NCBI RefSeq assembly: GCF_029227915.1
Contig: NC_079878.1
Coordinates: forward strand, 26,747,501-26,811,500
Direction: 5' to 3'
Origin: Hydractinia symbiolongicarpus
Lineage: Eukaryota; Cnidaria; Hydrozoa; Anthoathecata; Hydractiniidae
Length of the DNA stretch: 64,000 bases
Position numbers and translations under genes: made by a program
The notes under the pieces: model-generated
The model's database searches: none
What the model was told of the DNA's origin: nothing
The model's input: the letters and a program-made list of their open reading frames with translations, nothing else
Part shown: positions 26,401-35,126 of the stretch, piece after piece
How the letters are laid out: every line of letters begins with the position of its first letter
Position numbering within the stretch: position 1 is the stretch's first letter

Positions 26401-26809
26401 TAAAATCATGCATGTAACATTTTCATCATCTGCAGAAAAGGTAACAAAGGATAACCTGAAGTCGAAGGAAGATAGAGATGAAGTAGTTGCAACCCAAAAA
26501 AAGGAACTGATGGAAAAGATCAAGAAAGAAAGGATGAAAAAACTGTCTGAACAACAAAAAAGCAACAAACTCCCTTCCTTCATCAAAGACCCTGATTGTT
26601 TAGTTGGTTTACACATACGGCATCATTTAAAGGAAGAAGATGAAGAGGATGCATATTGGTGTAAAGGGGAAATTCTAAGTGTAGCAAAACGACATTCCAA
26701 TCCTAAACGCACGTTGTTTAATGTAGTATATGAGTCAGAACCTGAGACAGTTTGGAGTTTTCCAATAATTTTAGATTTTGAGAAGGGAGACGTTATTATG
26801 TTATCTTAG
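23450..26809 (+). CDS. Putative RNase-H-fold transposase with coiled coil and Tudor-like C-terminus
   Basis: The open frame ends at TAG 26,807-26,809. I start at the ATG at 23,450 (1,119 residues). The sequence TTTTGCAG just before it could instead be a splice acceptor for a short 5' exon. Residues 1-110 form an N-terminal helical domain. Residues about 120-310 are a long lysine/glutamate coiled coil. A core follows with LHGDGTSKYHKHYQNF, then TMSDLG, then FFCKLH (a CxxH motif) and VRTACKAFHVRGSDECG. Ordered Asp, Asp and CxxH resemble RNase-H-like transposases such as hAT and KDZ. A second charged helix spans about 850-1010. The last 70 residues (LVGLHIRHHL ... YWCKGEILSV ... YESEPETVWSFP) look Tudor-like. 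It is the only gene of the flanking element, so transposition is the likely role. Host domestication is possible because the frame is fully intact. Confidence 0.7.
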   Translation: MLDNKIISAVSLDIFSALKMSIKNKQVYDLFSSLNEKSIKEVSDGFVLLGVEITCPEKALYTKVKRLVEKVNGLKKRKANSAIETLLEAEFSVPVQITPHQRSIDAASSRNEVLFKEKMKQLKEENKSLKRKCENFQELEIQYNTQVKEVKKLSNELFVAMKDENKLTAEYRRIKNNYLEVEEKLRNVELKFKDNSKARADKLRNLSKKIKNRDDKINKMESEIAELISGTENKSDELDDMKVNLNRLNDKLENSETIVDDLRNEKAKLKRKTHSLLLKIENQKKLIDHKEVNDMKCLKSDYDKLCTNMKQLTEENRDLQMLVSLLNDNEIVTFEGGRYSDEIREVVMELLSLNVSMGKVNDVIKVVLEKLAKKRVDRLPSQGLKSHLMQEALILAQLQVAEAMIDNDKEAFGNCLHGDGTSKYHKHYQNFQITTSKGKTLTFGLSEVAGGDAAIVMKNFTDTIDDMCDILKECDKDANFSRLVTSIKSTMSDLGPINPLFNSQLKSLREKLLPNVVENWNYLSETQKTDMTDMGNFFCKLHLLANFASEADKVLHSFERMVLCDDYETVFAFNSAKESSASRLVRTACKAFHVRGSDECGVASYFNSFLAGRNQKSYFVPFIGNRFNILFYNAAALYYHRDAVVSFLSSWPDPNNLLKAVNEDVSNKLFLSEVRALGIIDKLLTGPLWRLIESCESILEINPYLLQLKVKLSALCNNCSSLLSGSHIFQEDGIIVHNKDELFIKLFEDTGDDELDILTQQALEIICHAILIILERQCKDQLPGGKYWSPSQIIKETSSIVPVTNKASESDFAILDLLVKTKPSANVETLQALTMWSRNKTLDWFEQKSYDEKKSMMESARHNVEKMKAKYKSRRKELLEERKRKLLAKQDMKKKAEEKIALKKVEAFNKLLELNVQAWISVDELKKNVMDISSQKRAEVLLAQMNFYRHVMPFKCNSKLFNKTKQSGNKRVDLSWEELLENFVKIMHVTFSSSAEKVTKDNLKSKEDRDEVVATQKKELMEKIKKERMKKLSEQQKSNKLPSFIKDPDCLVGLHIRHHLKEEDEEDAYWCKGEILSVAKRHSNPKRTLFNVVYESEPETVWSFPIILDFEKGDVIMLS

Positions 26810-27029
26810 AATATAGTTAGTTATAGTATAGTTATATATTTGAGGGAAGAAATTTTTGTGGTAATGTATTTCGTTCAAACCGTGGAACTTTTTTATGGCA
26901 AAAACTTCTTCCTTTGAGGATCATTGTTTTGTCAACTTGTGACATGTGGTATATATTGTTCTATTAAAACATTTAGCACTTATGGTAGCTTAATATTTTG
27001 CGTTCTTTTTTTTATTTAGGTGCTAAAAG

Positions 27030-27870
27030 GTGCAGTTGTTCCATTTTCATCTGGTCTGCATATTTATACTCTGTCAAATATTTTGCAAGCTTTAAGAGTG
27101 TTTGTCAAAGTTTTATAGTTACCAACTTAGTGTTTTACAGTGGTTCCTGTGGACTTTCTTTTTACATTTCCTTAAATTTGAAATATCTTTTCAGCTATTA
27201 CGTTATTTTCTCTGGCTGGTCTGCAAAAATATAAATTTCGTACATTTCTATGAAGTCTCTCAATGTTAAGATTACAGTTTATAAACATTTTTGCCGGTTA
27301 TTGTATAATTGTTTTGCTTTTATACATTGATTTTATGTTATTTTTGAGCTACAGCATCATTTTTACTATCTGGTCTGCAAATTACACTCTTGTCAAATAT
27401 TTTGTACTCTTCAAGAGTGTTTGTAAAATTTTTGAATAGTTACTAATTTGTGGTGTTTTATTATGTTCCTGTGAATTTTTTTCGCATTTTCATCAATTTG
27501 GAAAGATTTTTTCAACTATGACGTCATTTTTTCTATCTGGTCTGCAAATTACACTCTTGTCAGATATTTGTACTCCTTAAGAGTGTTTGTATAATTTTTG
27601 AATAGTTACTAATTTGTGGTGTTTTATTATGTTCCTGTGAACTTTTTTGCATTTTCATCAATTTGGAAAGATTTTTTCAACTATGACGTCATTTTTTCTA
27701 TCTGGTCTGCAAATTTACACCCTTGTCCGAAATTTCGTACACTCTAATGAACTTTGTTTAACGTTAAGATTACAGTTTATAAAATTGTTTACTGGTTGTT
27801 GTATACTTTCTTGCGCTTTTAGAGCAATTTGTAGTAATATTTGAGCTATGACGTCATCATTACGTCATTT
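27030..27870 (+). repeat. Tandem repeat block inside the transposon, two unit types
   Basis: Units of about 150-175 bp each begin near TCTGGTCTGCAAAT. Type A (starts about 27,040, 27,365 and 27,532) continues with ACTCTTGTCA, AAGAGTGTTTGT and TATGTTCCTGTGAA. Type B (about 27,213 and 27,697) continues with TTTCGTAC and GTTAAGATTACAGTTTATAA. The order is A-B-A-A-B. Most units end in a TGACGTCA-like motif. The two central A copies are about 95% alike. Subterminal repeats of this kind often bind the transposase. Confidence 0.7.
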
Positions 27871-28271
27871 CTAAAAATAAACCATCAAAAATTAATATAT
27901 TTTTTCTTTTACAAATATACTATCTACTGTAAAAATTTTAAGTTCTTACCATGTCTCAATCTGGAGTTATTGATTTTTAAAGATAGAAATTGTGAAAAAA
28001 AACCTATACATGACCCCCGTCTTTGTGCCGTGTTTTGTTGCGAAATTGGCCGAAAAACGCAACAAAAAAGGGCTATACTATCTATCATAAAAATAACAAT
28101 AACTAGAGAATGGCTTGGAGTTAGGAGTTGCGCGACCCCTCGTTGAAACCGTATAGAAATGTAGAAAACGTTGCATACGGCTAGAAGGTCGAGCGGCGCA
28201 TAGAAAAATTTGACCTGAACAGCCTATTCTTAACCAATTTTCAAAAACAGAATTTCATAGCAATCTGACAA

Positions 28272-28346
28272 TGGCGTCTGTGGCAGGGTCAAAAAGAAGT
28301 AGAGTCGATAACAAGTCCTGTAAAATAAAATACCCCAATAAGTAAG
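28272..28346 (+). pseudogene. N-terminal remnant of a pogo/Tigger transposase
   Basis: Starting at ATG 28,273, the frame encodes MASVAGSKRSRVDNKSCKIK and then YPNK before TAA. A lysine/arginine-rich N-terminus directly inside a pogo-type end is where the helix-turn-helix of a CENP-B-like transposase begins. The remainder was lost. The assignment rests on position and composition. Confidence 0.4.
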
Positions 28347-28991
28347 ACTACGTACTTAATATACTGTTTTTTTTCATCTGGTAGGCAAATAAGGGAAAAA
28401 TTTTGAAAAAACTTGAAAACCTCTACTACTCGAACGTCTCCTTAACTCGAACGGTTTCCTTTTTCCCCTGGCCGTTCGAGTTATGGAGACTCTACTGTAT
28501 AAGTACATATCTAAAATCTTGTAAAGTCTTCCAGCATTCACAGAAATTAAGAAAGACATATATCAATATCTTTTTTTTTCATAAAACTATCGCAGTACAA
28601 CAAAATACCAACAATTTGCAATAAAATATAGATGGTGTAACAACTCCACTGCGCTTATGAAGGCTGTGGCAAAAAATTGCTAAAAGAAATAGAATCACGC
28701 TAAAAAGCTTTCCCTATGAAACACAAAGATGGCAACGTTTGCAAGAATATGTAGAAAAATATATACACGTAAAAAAGAATCTAGATTTACTTGAATTCAA
28801 GAATGATTCCACTCTATCATAATTTTCAATATTGTTTTCTTCCTGCTAAAAAATAACTAAGAACGACTGAATAAAATCACTGTACTTTCAAAGTAGCTAC
28901 AGAACGTTTTAAAAGGAACATTTTTGTGTTTTTCTTTGGAAGTCTGTACAACATTCTTAACTTTTTCTTTTTCATCTACTTCCAAAGTCGA

Positions 28992-30084
28992 TTACAACAA
29001 CGAATTATCAGATGTATCATATCTAGTAATAATACGTGACTGAAGCATTGTTTTAACAAGTAAAGCTCTCTTTTTAATAGGAATAGAAAAGCAATCTTCT
29101 AAAATTTCATGATTACAACCATACTTAATTTTTTCGTTATAGTCGGTAAGAAGAGTGAAGCAAACTTTCGACAAAACTTTGCATTGATCCATGAGAAGCA
29201 TGTTGTCACAGTTGCCACGTTTGATCATTCCTTTGTCCTCATTTGAAGCATCAAGGCTATGCTTGCAATTGATACACACATACTCTGTCTGAAAAGACCT
29301 CATGTCCACTGAAGCGATTATATTGACAACTGAAGTTTTGGAATGATCTATCAAATCTTTATCTCCCAATTTTACACGTTTCCTATTTTCTAAATCGACA
29401 GTGGTGAATTAGGTTGATTTCAATAAACGCTGCGATAAATATTTGGCAATTCGCATGTTCGTAAAAGCATAACATTGTTTGTCCTTCAGAGATTTTTCAC
29501 TGATATCACTGAAAAAAGTGATTGGTACAGTTTCTGTATCGTCACTTATTGTTGCCTTTCTAAATTTCAGAGGTTTACCATCTTTCTCACATGTTTGAAT
29601 TGGCCCAATATCGAAGTAATTCCGACTGCTTTTACTATATTATAAAGGACATTCATTAGAAATTGCTTCGATGTTTTTGTAAACTAACTCGTGTGTTGGT
29701 TTCTCAAAATCAGGAGTGAATTCACATACACTGGAGAAATCAGTTATGAGGGCGTCATTGCTATCGCCTCTTTTAAACTTCTTTATTTCACAACCAGAAT
29801 GTTGTTGAAAGATACGTTTCACCAAAGTATGTTTCTCTGGAGAAAAACATACGGTTTTCTCTTGTTTTTCTTCTGTATTCAAGGTGAAGTCAAAATACTT
29901 TCCCTTCTGATTTTTCATAGCTTTAATGGGAGATACTGCAGTTACATATCCAACAATCAGGTTTGCAGAATCTGAATATAGAAAATCTTGTCAGTAGTGC
30001 AGCTACATTATGCACCTTGAAAACAGACAAAATAATTTTGATACTTTTAGGAGTGGTAGGTGGAGTTTTGCTGAAAGATGCCAT
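28992..30084 (-). pseudogene. Broken RPA1-like (OB-fold plus zinc ribbon) gene
   Basis: From ATG 30,082-30,084 (MASFSKTPPTTPKSIKIILS) the reading shifts frame near 29,990. It resumes as SDSANLIVGYVTAVSPIKAM then KGKYFDFTLN ... KTVCFSPEKH. From there one frame runs to 28,992, broken by TAA at 29,640-29,642 and TAA at 29,409-29,411. The first OB-fold has the GYVT-KYFDF-VCFSPEKH order typical of RPA-related proteins common in cnidarian genomes. A middle OB-fold follows (PLKFRKATISDDTETVPITF). Last comes a C-terminal part with half a zinc ribbon (YVCINCK ... KRGNC, one Cys of the second pair missing). RPA binds single-stranded DNA. Two stops and a shift make this copy nonfunctional unless introns remove them. 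Confidence 0.55.
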
Positions 30085-30339
30085 TTCAACCTCGAAATAA
30101 TTCAATAATATGTGAGTGACACAAAATAACAAAATCAAAGTTAAATAAATGAATAAAAAATTTAAAACACTTCAAAAAAGTAAAGAAATTGCATCATCAT
30201 CAATGTACTTGGATTAATTCAACAAATCACCTTTTTCAACCACTGATTCTAAATCATTTTCATTCCACCTTGCAATCGACTTTATTTCAAAAAAATCAAA
30301 TGCCATACAAAGCTATACACGTGCACTGAGTACCTCTTG

Positions 30340-30690
30340 TAGATAGATAGATAGATGTGCATATTTTACATGGCTAGCCTCACAAATATCGAGGGATATA
30401 CCCTGTCTATTATTTCCAGGAGGGGCCATGTCGTAGATGGAGAGTCCTAGAGTATTTAATGCTCATTTTGAGCTACGCAGACCCAATTAGAGCCCGCGCT
30501 CTACTAGACAACTCCCGGCAACATCCAACAGCCCACACAGTGTGCCATCTTCCCAATTTCCCTCACATGGCTTGGGTTAACCCGGGGCTATGGTAACATT
30601 CACTCGCCCATGTTGAATCGCCGTCAAGAGGAATCGAACCCCGGTCTCCCGCACAGAGTACGAGAGCTATAACCACTAATCTACGGCGCC
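30340..30690 (-). mobile_element. tRNA-derived SINE
   Basis: Reading leftward from 30,690, the unit starts GGCGCCGTAGATTAGTGG, containing a pol III A box (TAGATTAGTGG, 30,683-30,673). After 32 bases comes a B box (GGTTCGATTCC, 30,640-30,630). A tRNA-unrelated body of about 270 bases follows. It ends in an ATCT repeat (reads TAGATAGATAGATAGAT on plus, 30,340-30,356), a typical SINE tail. SINEs are copied by LINE reverse transcriptases; none is encoded here. Confidence 0.8.
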
Positions 30691-30699
30691 ACCAAATTT

Positions 30700-32090
30700 T
30701 TGGTTCCCCTGATGCAAGGTCGCTCTGATAATAGGAAATGGTTCCTCATATAAATAGTATAAATATAACATGAAAAGGAAGTACAGTGGAGAGTACATAG
30801 GATTTCCGCACCTCGCCCCCACTATACATCAAAATTTTTCATATTTTGTTAATTTTCGACGCGACGGCCCAGTAGTTTAATCTGTTCATTTTCGCTTTAA
30901 TATTTGATTAAGCGAGAAAACTATGTTTTGACACGGCGATGGAGTTTTGTTGTTTTTTAAAGATGGTATTGAGAGTAAAGCTGCCTACATATTTTAGCCA
31001 CGTGATACATAAATCAGTTTTACTAATATCACATGACCTTTTTTCGGACACATACCGCCTCAAACTCAAACTCTCGGTAATCTAAGCTATATCACAATTG
31101 ACGGAAGAGCTTGTTCTTCAAGTAAACGAAGAAAAGGTATGTTTAGCTAGCTAATACATCACTATTTTTTACATGTAATGATCCCCTTCTTAGCCTTTCT
31201 CACACCTAAAGCTAGCTAGCATAAACTGCCGACTTAGCTGGAATAATAATAGAACATGGATAGTATATAACTATATAGCTACCTAGCTTCCTTTTTTTTT
31301 GCTCTTTTTTATGCTAACTATAGCTAGCATAAAAAAGAGCAAACAGTGCCATATAGCTAGCATAATACACTAGCTACAAAGCTAGCATAAAATTAACTAC
31401 TTAACTGGGATAAAACTACCAATGTAGCTAACATAAAATTAGCTATGTTTTGCTTTGTAAACTTTTGAGTTTTTGGAAAAAATTGTGATGGATTGGGAAG
31501 TCATCAGATGAAAAGCGAGTTATTAAAAACATTCAAACATCCATTTAGCTATTATAATTTTGTTGTTTTGATGCAGACAAAGTCGTGGATGCCGACAAAG
31601 ACGTGATCAAGACGTATTTTCAGATAATGTATAAGGAACTGATATACATATTGGAATATAGATATATTGATAAATGGTAATGCCAAATTTCGTTAACAGA
31701 TTCATTGTTAATCCTGTTGGGTTTAAAATTGAATTTTAAAAGTTTTTTTATTTTTTAATTAAACCTTTCTGGCTAACTTTTTTTTTGAGGAAAAGATTTT
31801 GAGGATGAAGGTAATCTTTAAGAGATGGATTTTTACAGAAAGAATTTTTCATGATTTTTTTAGGTTTTTTTTCTTTAGTTTACAAGTTTACAACAAATTT
31901 TAAGAGTCAGTCATGTGTTTATAACTTATTCGCTGAAATAAATTCTTGTTAATAAGTATAAAGAGAACATTTTCTTACTTACATGTAATTTTGCCATGAT
32001 ATCTTTTCAACCTTTTCCTATCGTTGTCAGAATTCTGCCAATTTTGGAGTTTTTTTTTGTGAGAATCAATTGTTTTATATCGGGTATTTA
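30700..32090. other. Noncoding region rich in TAGCTAGC simple repeats
   Basis: No exon is seen. Clusters of TAGCTAGC and GCTAGCATAAAA motifs occur at 31,140-31,450, including a perfect hairpin with 19-bp arms (31,298-31,343). Confidence 0.5.
31298..31343. repeat. Perfect hairpin, 19-bp arms, 8-base loop
   Basis: TTTGCTCTTTTTTATGCTA (31,298-31,316) is followed by ACTATAGC and its exact reverse complement (31,325-31,343). The hairpin sits in a TAGCTAGC-rich stretch, so it may have arisen by repeat-mediated inversion. Confidence 0.8.
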
Positions 32091-32795
32091 TCTATATAAT
32101 AATACGCCAGTTCCGTGTGTCTGTGACAGGCAAAGTGGATGTGTTCATTTTTCTTTGATGTTGCCGAAAAATACATGTCTATTACGTCAAATTTTCTGAC
32201 GTTACAGCGCGACGTCAATAATACTACTTTAACGTCAATATCCTATATTAAAATAATGAAGCCATTACAGTGCATCTAAAACTTTAAGGGCAAATAACTT
32301 GGAAACGAGGTGGTGACGTCAATGATTTTTCACCGCGTGGGTAACTAGGGACCACCTAGGACCAATTTGGGTAATTTTCCCAAACCTGGGTCCACGAATC
32401 CATTTCGGAATGGACGGGTTAATTGCGTCATCAAAAATCTTTAAACTCTAATATCTCTGCAACCGTTTACCAAAAGTACATGATCCTATACATTTTCTTA
32501 ATCAGTGCTTCAAGATCTATACGATGAAGGCAACAGGTATACGAATTTCTTAAAAAAAATTTTGGGTTTTGACGGTTCATTGCTGACGTCAGCAAAATTT
32601 TTAAAACCTTATATCTCCTTAGGCGTTTGTCGAAAACATATGATCCTATACATTATTTTGATCAGCGTTTTAACCTCTACACATTACAGGCAACAAATAA
32701 ACTAAGCACTGCTGACGTCAGCAAAAAATCTAAAAAAAACTATTTTCCATTGTCCCTCTGCCTAAGTTGATTTTTCCACGGGCCTTATCGACTAG
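32091..32795 (+). mobile_element. Helitron-like nonautonomous element, copy 1 (705 bp)
   Basis: It begins TCTATATAATAATACGCC after an A, and ends CTAG followed by T. Just inside the 3' end is a small hairpin, reduced here to GTTGATTTTTCCAC, followed by GGGCCTTATCGA. The 5' TC, 3' hairpin plus CTAG, A|T insertion and lack of inverted ends are Helitron hallmarks. It shares its interior (for example AAGCCATTAC, CTAGGGACCACC, TTTCGGAATGGACGGGTT) with the next unit. It encodes nothing. Confidence 0.75.
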
Positions 32796-33370
32796 TCTAT
32801 ATAATAATACACCAGTTCTGTCTGTCTGTGACTTTTGCAAAGTGGATAAAATTTCTTTGATAAAGTCTATAAAACATCGTCTATAAATTTGTTCTGTAAA
32901 TTACCAAACTTTGACGTTAAAGCAATATTGACGTCAAAGGAAAGTATATTAAGATTAGTGAAGCCATTGCATTGCGCTTTTAAATTTAAGGCTAAATAAC
33001 TTGGAAACGGGTGGAAATAACTGACGTCATCTCCTGCGTAGGTAACTAGGGACCACCTTTGACCAATTTGGGTAAGTTTCCCAGACCTGGGTCCCTGAAT
33101 CCGTTTCGGGAATGGACGGGTTGATGACGTCATCAAAAAACCTTCAAACCCTAATATCTCTGCAACCGTTTGTCAAAAATACACGATCCTATACATTTTC
33201 TTGATCAGCGTTTCAAGATCTATACGATGAAGGCAACAGGCATACACATTTCTGAAAAAAAAAGTTTTGTGTTCTGACATGTCTCTGTGGACGTCATCAA
33301 AATTTAAATGACGGTTATTTTTCTCTGTTATCCTGCCTAAGTGGATTTTTCCACGGGCCTTATCGACTAG
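32796..33370 (+). mobile_element. Helitron-like nonautonomous element, copy 2 (575 bp), head-to-tail
   Basis: It starts TCTATATAATAATACACC at the base right after the CTAG of copy 1. It ends CTAG at 33,367-33,370, with the 3' hairpin GTGGATTTTTCCAC just upstream. The interior is homologous to copy 1 but shorter. No bases separate the two copies. Confidence 0.75.
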
Positions 33371-33427
33371 TCTCTTATAATAATACAGAGACTGTGTCTG
33401 TTTGTAACAGGCAAAGTGGATATGATT
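33371..33427 (+). mobile_element. Truncated third Helitron-like unit
   Basis: TCTCTTATAATAATACAGAG directly follows the CTAG of copy 2. It continues with a GTAACAGGCAAAGTGGATAT stretch matching the start of copies 1 and 2, then homology is lost. A GGCGGAA hairpin and a GATA microsatellite follow. Confidence 0.6.
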
Positions 33428-33952
33428 ATTGATTTCCGCCGGCGAAGGCGGAATCTTTAATATCGCCTGGGAAGATAGAGAGATAGATAGATAGAGACAG
33501 CCCAGAGCCTGGACGCCTAAAACTTGTCCGGGCTAAAGCTTAAATCCTTGTTTTGACAGATTCTTTTCTGAGAACGAGGCTAAATTCAGTTTTAAAGACA
33601 ATTAATTCTGATATATATCACAACCAAATCTCAGTATAGGTTACGGGAAATAGCAAAGCATGGTTTTCCTTTGTTACGTTGTGTCATTCGTAAAGAGTGA
33701 GCCAATGACATAAATTTTTAGGACTTACGTACAGGGCACTTTGGTTACACTAACTAGAAATTAAAAAAAGGTTGCGAAGCATTTCGCAAGTTGCAAGCAA
33801 AATTAAACTATCCAATACTTTGTCCCTAGCGCTTCTTGTTTAATTGGCGCTAACATCTTCCGAAATACATCAAAATTGAATATCATATAGAAGAACCCTG
33901 GGGACGAGGTAGGAAAATGAACGCTCTGCGGAACAATTCGTTGCTCAAAAAC

Positions 33953-35126
33953 AGTTTTTTTGCGAATAGACTGCGCGAGTATTTGATGTGCGTGGGATAT
34001 TCTTTTCAAAATGTGCGAGAAAATTAGATTACGCGAAACTAACAAAAACGAATAACGCGTGTTAAAATTTTGTACCGCCTTTTCCCACAGAATGGTAAAA
34101 GTAAAGAGCGCAATACAAAATTACACTTTTAGCAGTATTCCGAAAGATATGTGATACATCGAGTTGTACTACCCGCAGAAGTTGTTCCTAACGTTAACGA
34201 TTTCGTAAATGACCTCACAACAAAACAGTATTTTTTTCACGTAAAAATACCGGCAGTAGAAGCCACAGAATCTGCTGGAACGAATTTCGAAAACTTACGG
34301 GAAACAATTAAAACAAAAACAAACAAATCAAAACAGTTTTTTAACTTTATCAAGATTTATTAAATAGCTTCAAATTTGGGCAGAAAAACAATAACGGATT
34401 CGCCTTCTTTTCACCACACGCATTAGAAGATTACATCACTCACTCCCATTGTACACAATCTAAAAGAAAAAGAAAACATTTTCATATAGTGAAGCTTCCA
34501 GTGCCTTTAAGGGATGGCCAAGTCAATGGAATTGAAAGCACTGTTTTTCATCTTATAAATAATTAAGGCTAATTCGGAAAAGTATAAAAGAAAAAAACTA
34601 AACAATTTGGCAACTTTACTAATTTTATACGCAAAGTTCCAACCATACCAACAGTTTCCAAATATGACAAAATCATTTTAGAAGTGTTTATTTTTTCAGA
34701 ATTTGATTGATGCAAGGCCAAGGGAAATTAAATAAGTTTATTGTCCTAGACCCATTTAAAAACATATGCTTCTCATCATTCGGTTTTTTTTCAACCAACA
34801 TTAATGTAATCACCCAGAGGAAATTATAATGTGTCTTGTGTGTGTTTTAGAAGCTGAGTACACAAATACACAAATATTACAAGTTCAGCACTAATAGAAA
34901 AGCACCTTGGATAGGATTCTTTGTTGGGCGAATAAAATGACTGACAAATGGTTTATCGTGAATGAAATAGTAATTTTTACACAAATAATTAAAAAAATAA
35001 TGAACTTTGTTATGTGGGTTGTTCTCAAACACACGTGGGTGGTGGACAAAAACTGTGATGTAATTTCTCTTGGTCTATTATTCCTGAGAATATTCTAAAA
35101 TAAGAGGGTGTCAATAAGCTGCAAAC
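33953..35126 (+). repeat. Left arm of a 6-kb inverted repeat
   Basis: This arm (TTTTGCGAATAGACTGCG ... GTCAATAAGCTGCAAA) is repeated in reverse complement at 38,762-40,007 with only scattered substitutions. It lacks about 80 bases that the right arm has near 39,000-39,080. It contains two open stretches: 34,151-34,363, starting MIHRVVLPAEVVPNVNDFVN, and about 34,368-34,565, with HSHCTQSKRKRKHFHIVKLP. Both have copies in the right arm. The family is unrecognised. Confidence 0.8.

Larger units (their letters stand above)
22352..28226 (+). mobile_element. 5.9-kb DNA transposon with 12-bp TIR and 7-bp target duplication
   Basis: TAGGCTGTTCAG begins at 22,352 and its exact reverse complement CTGAACAGCCTA ends at 28,226. 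Each is directly flanked by TTCTTAA (22,345-22,351 and 28,227-28,233), read as a 7-bp target-site duplication. Beyond 12 bp the ends diverge. A subterminal palindrome (TTGCCGTGT / ACACGGCAA) lies at 22,376-22,421. The element carries one large gene (23,450-26,809) and a tandem-repeat block (27,030-27,870). Removing it restores a continuous pogo-type element, which supports the boundaries. The 7-bp duplication is unusual among named superfamilies (hAT 8, Tc1 2, piggyBac 4); the superfamily is not assigned. Confidence 0.75.
22001..28499. mobile_element. Decayed pogo/Tigger-type element, split by a later insertion
   Basis: The left end at 22,001 (CACAGTAGAGTCTCCATCAG) and the right end at 28,499 (reverse complement TACAGTAGAGTCTCCATAAC) are inverted repeats. 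Each is abutted by TA (21,999-22,000 and 28,500-28,501), the target of Tc1/mariner/pogo elements. Further ACTCGAAC copies follow inside both ends. An ATG at 28,273 opens MASVAGSKRSRVDNKSCKI, which resembles the start of a Tigger transposase but stops within about 25 codons. Only about 350 + 270 bp belong to this element; the middle is the younger transposon at 22,352-28,226. Confidence 0.7.

Noticed and set aside
28630-28800. Possible THAP-like zinc finger (SFPYETQRWQRLQEYV)
   Set aside because: The expected cysteine pair upstream and the AVPY-type end are absent and frames are interrupted; too weak to call.
33480-33505. GATA microsatellite as a second SINE tail
   Set aside because: No A or B box was found on either side; a simple microsatellite explains it.
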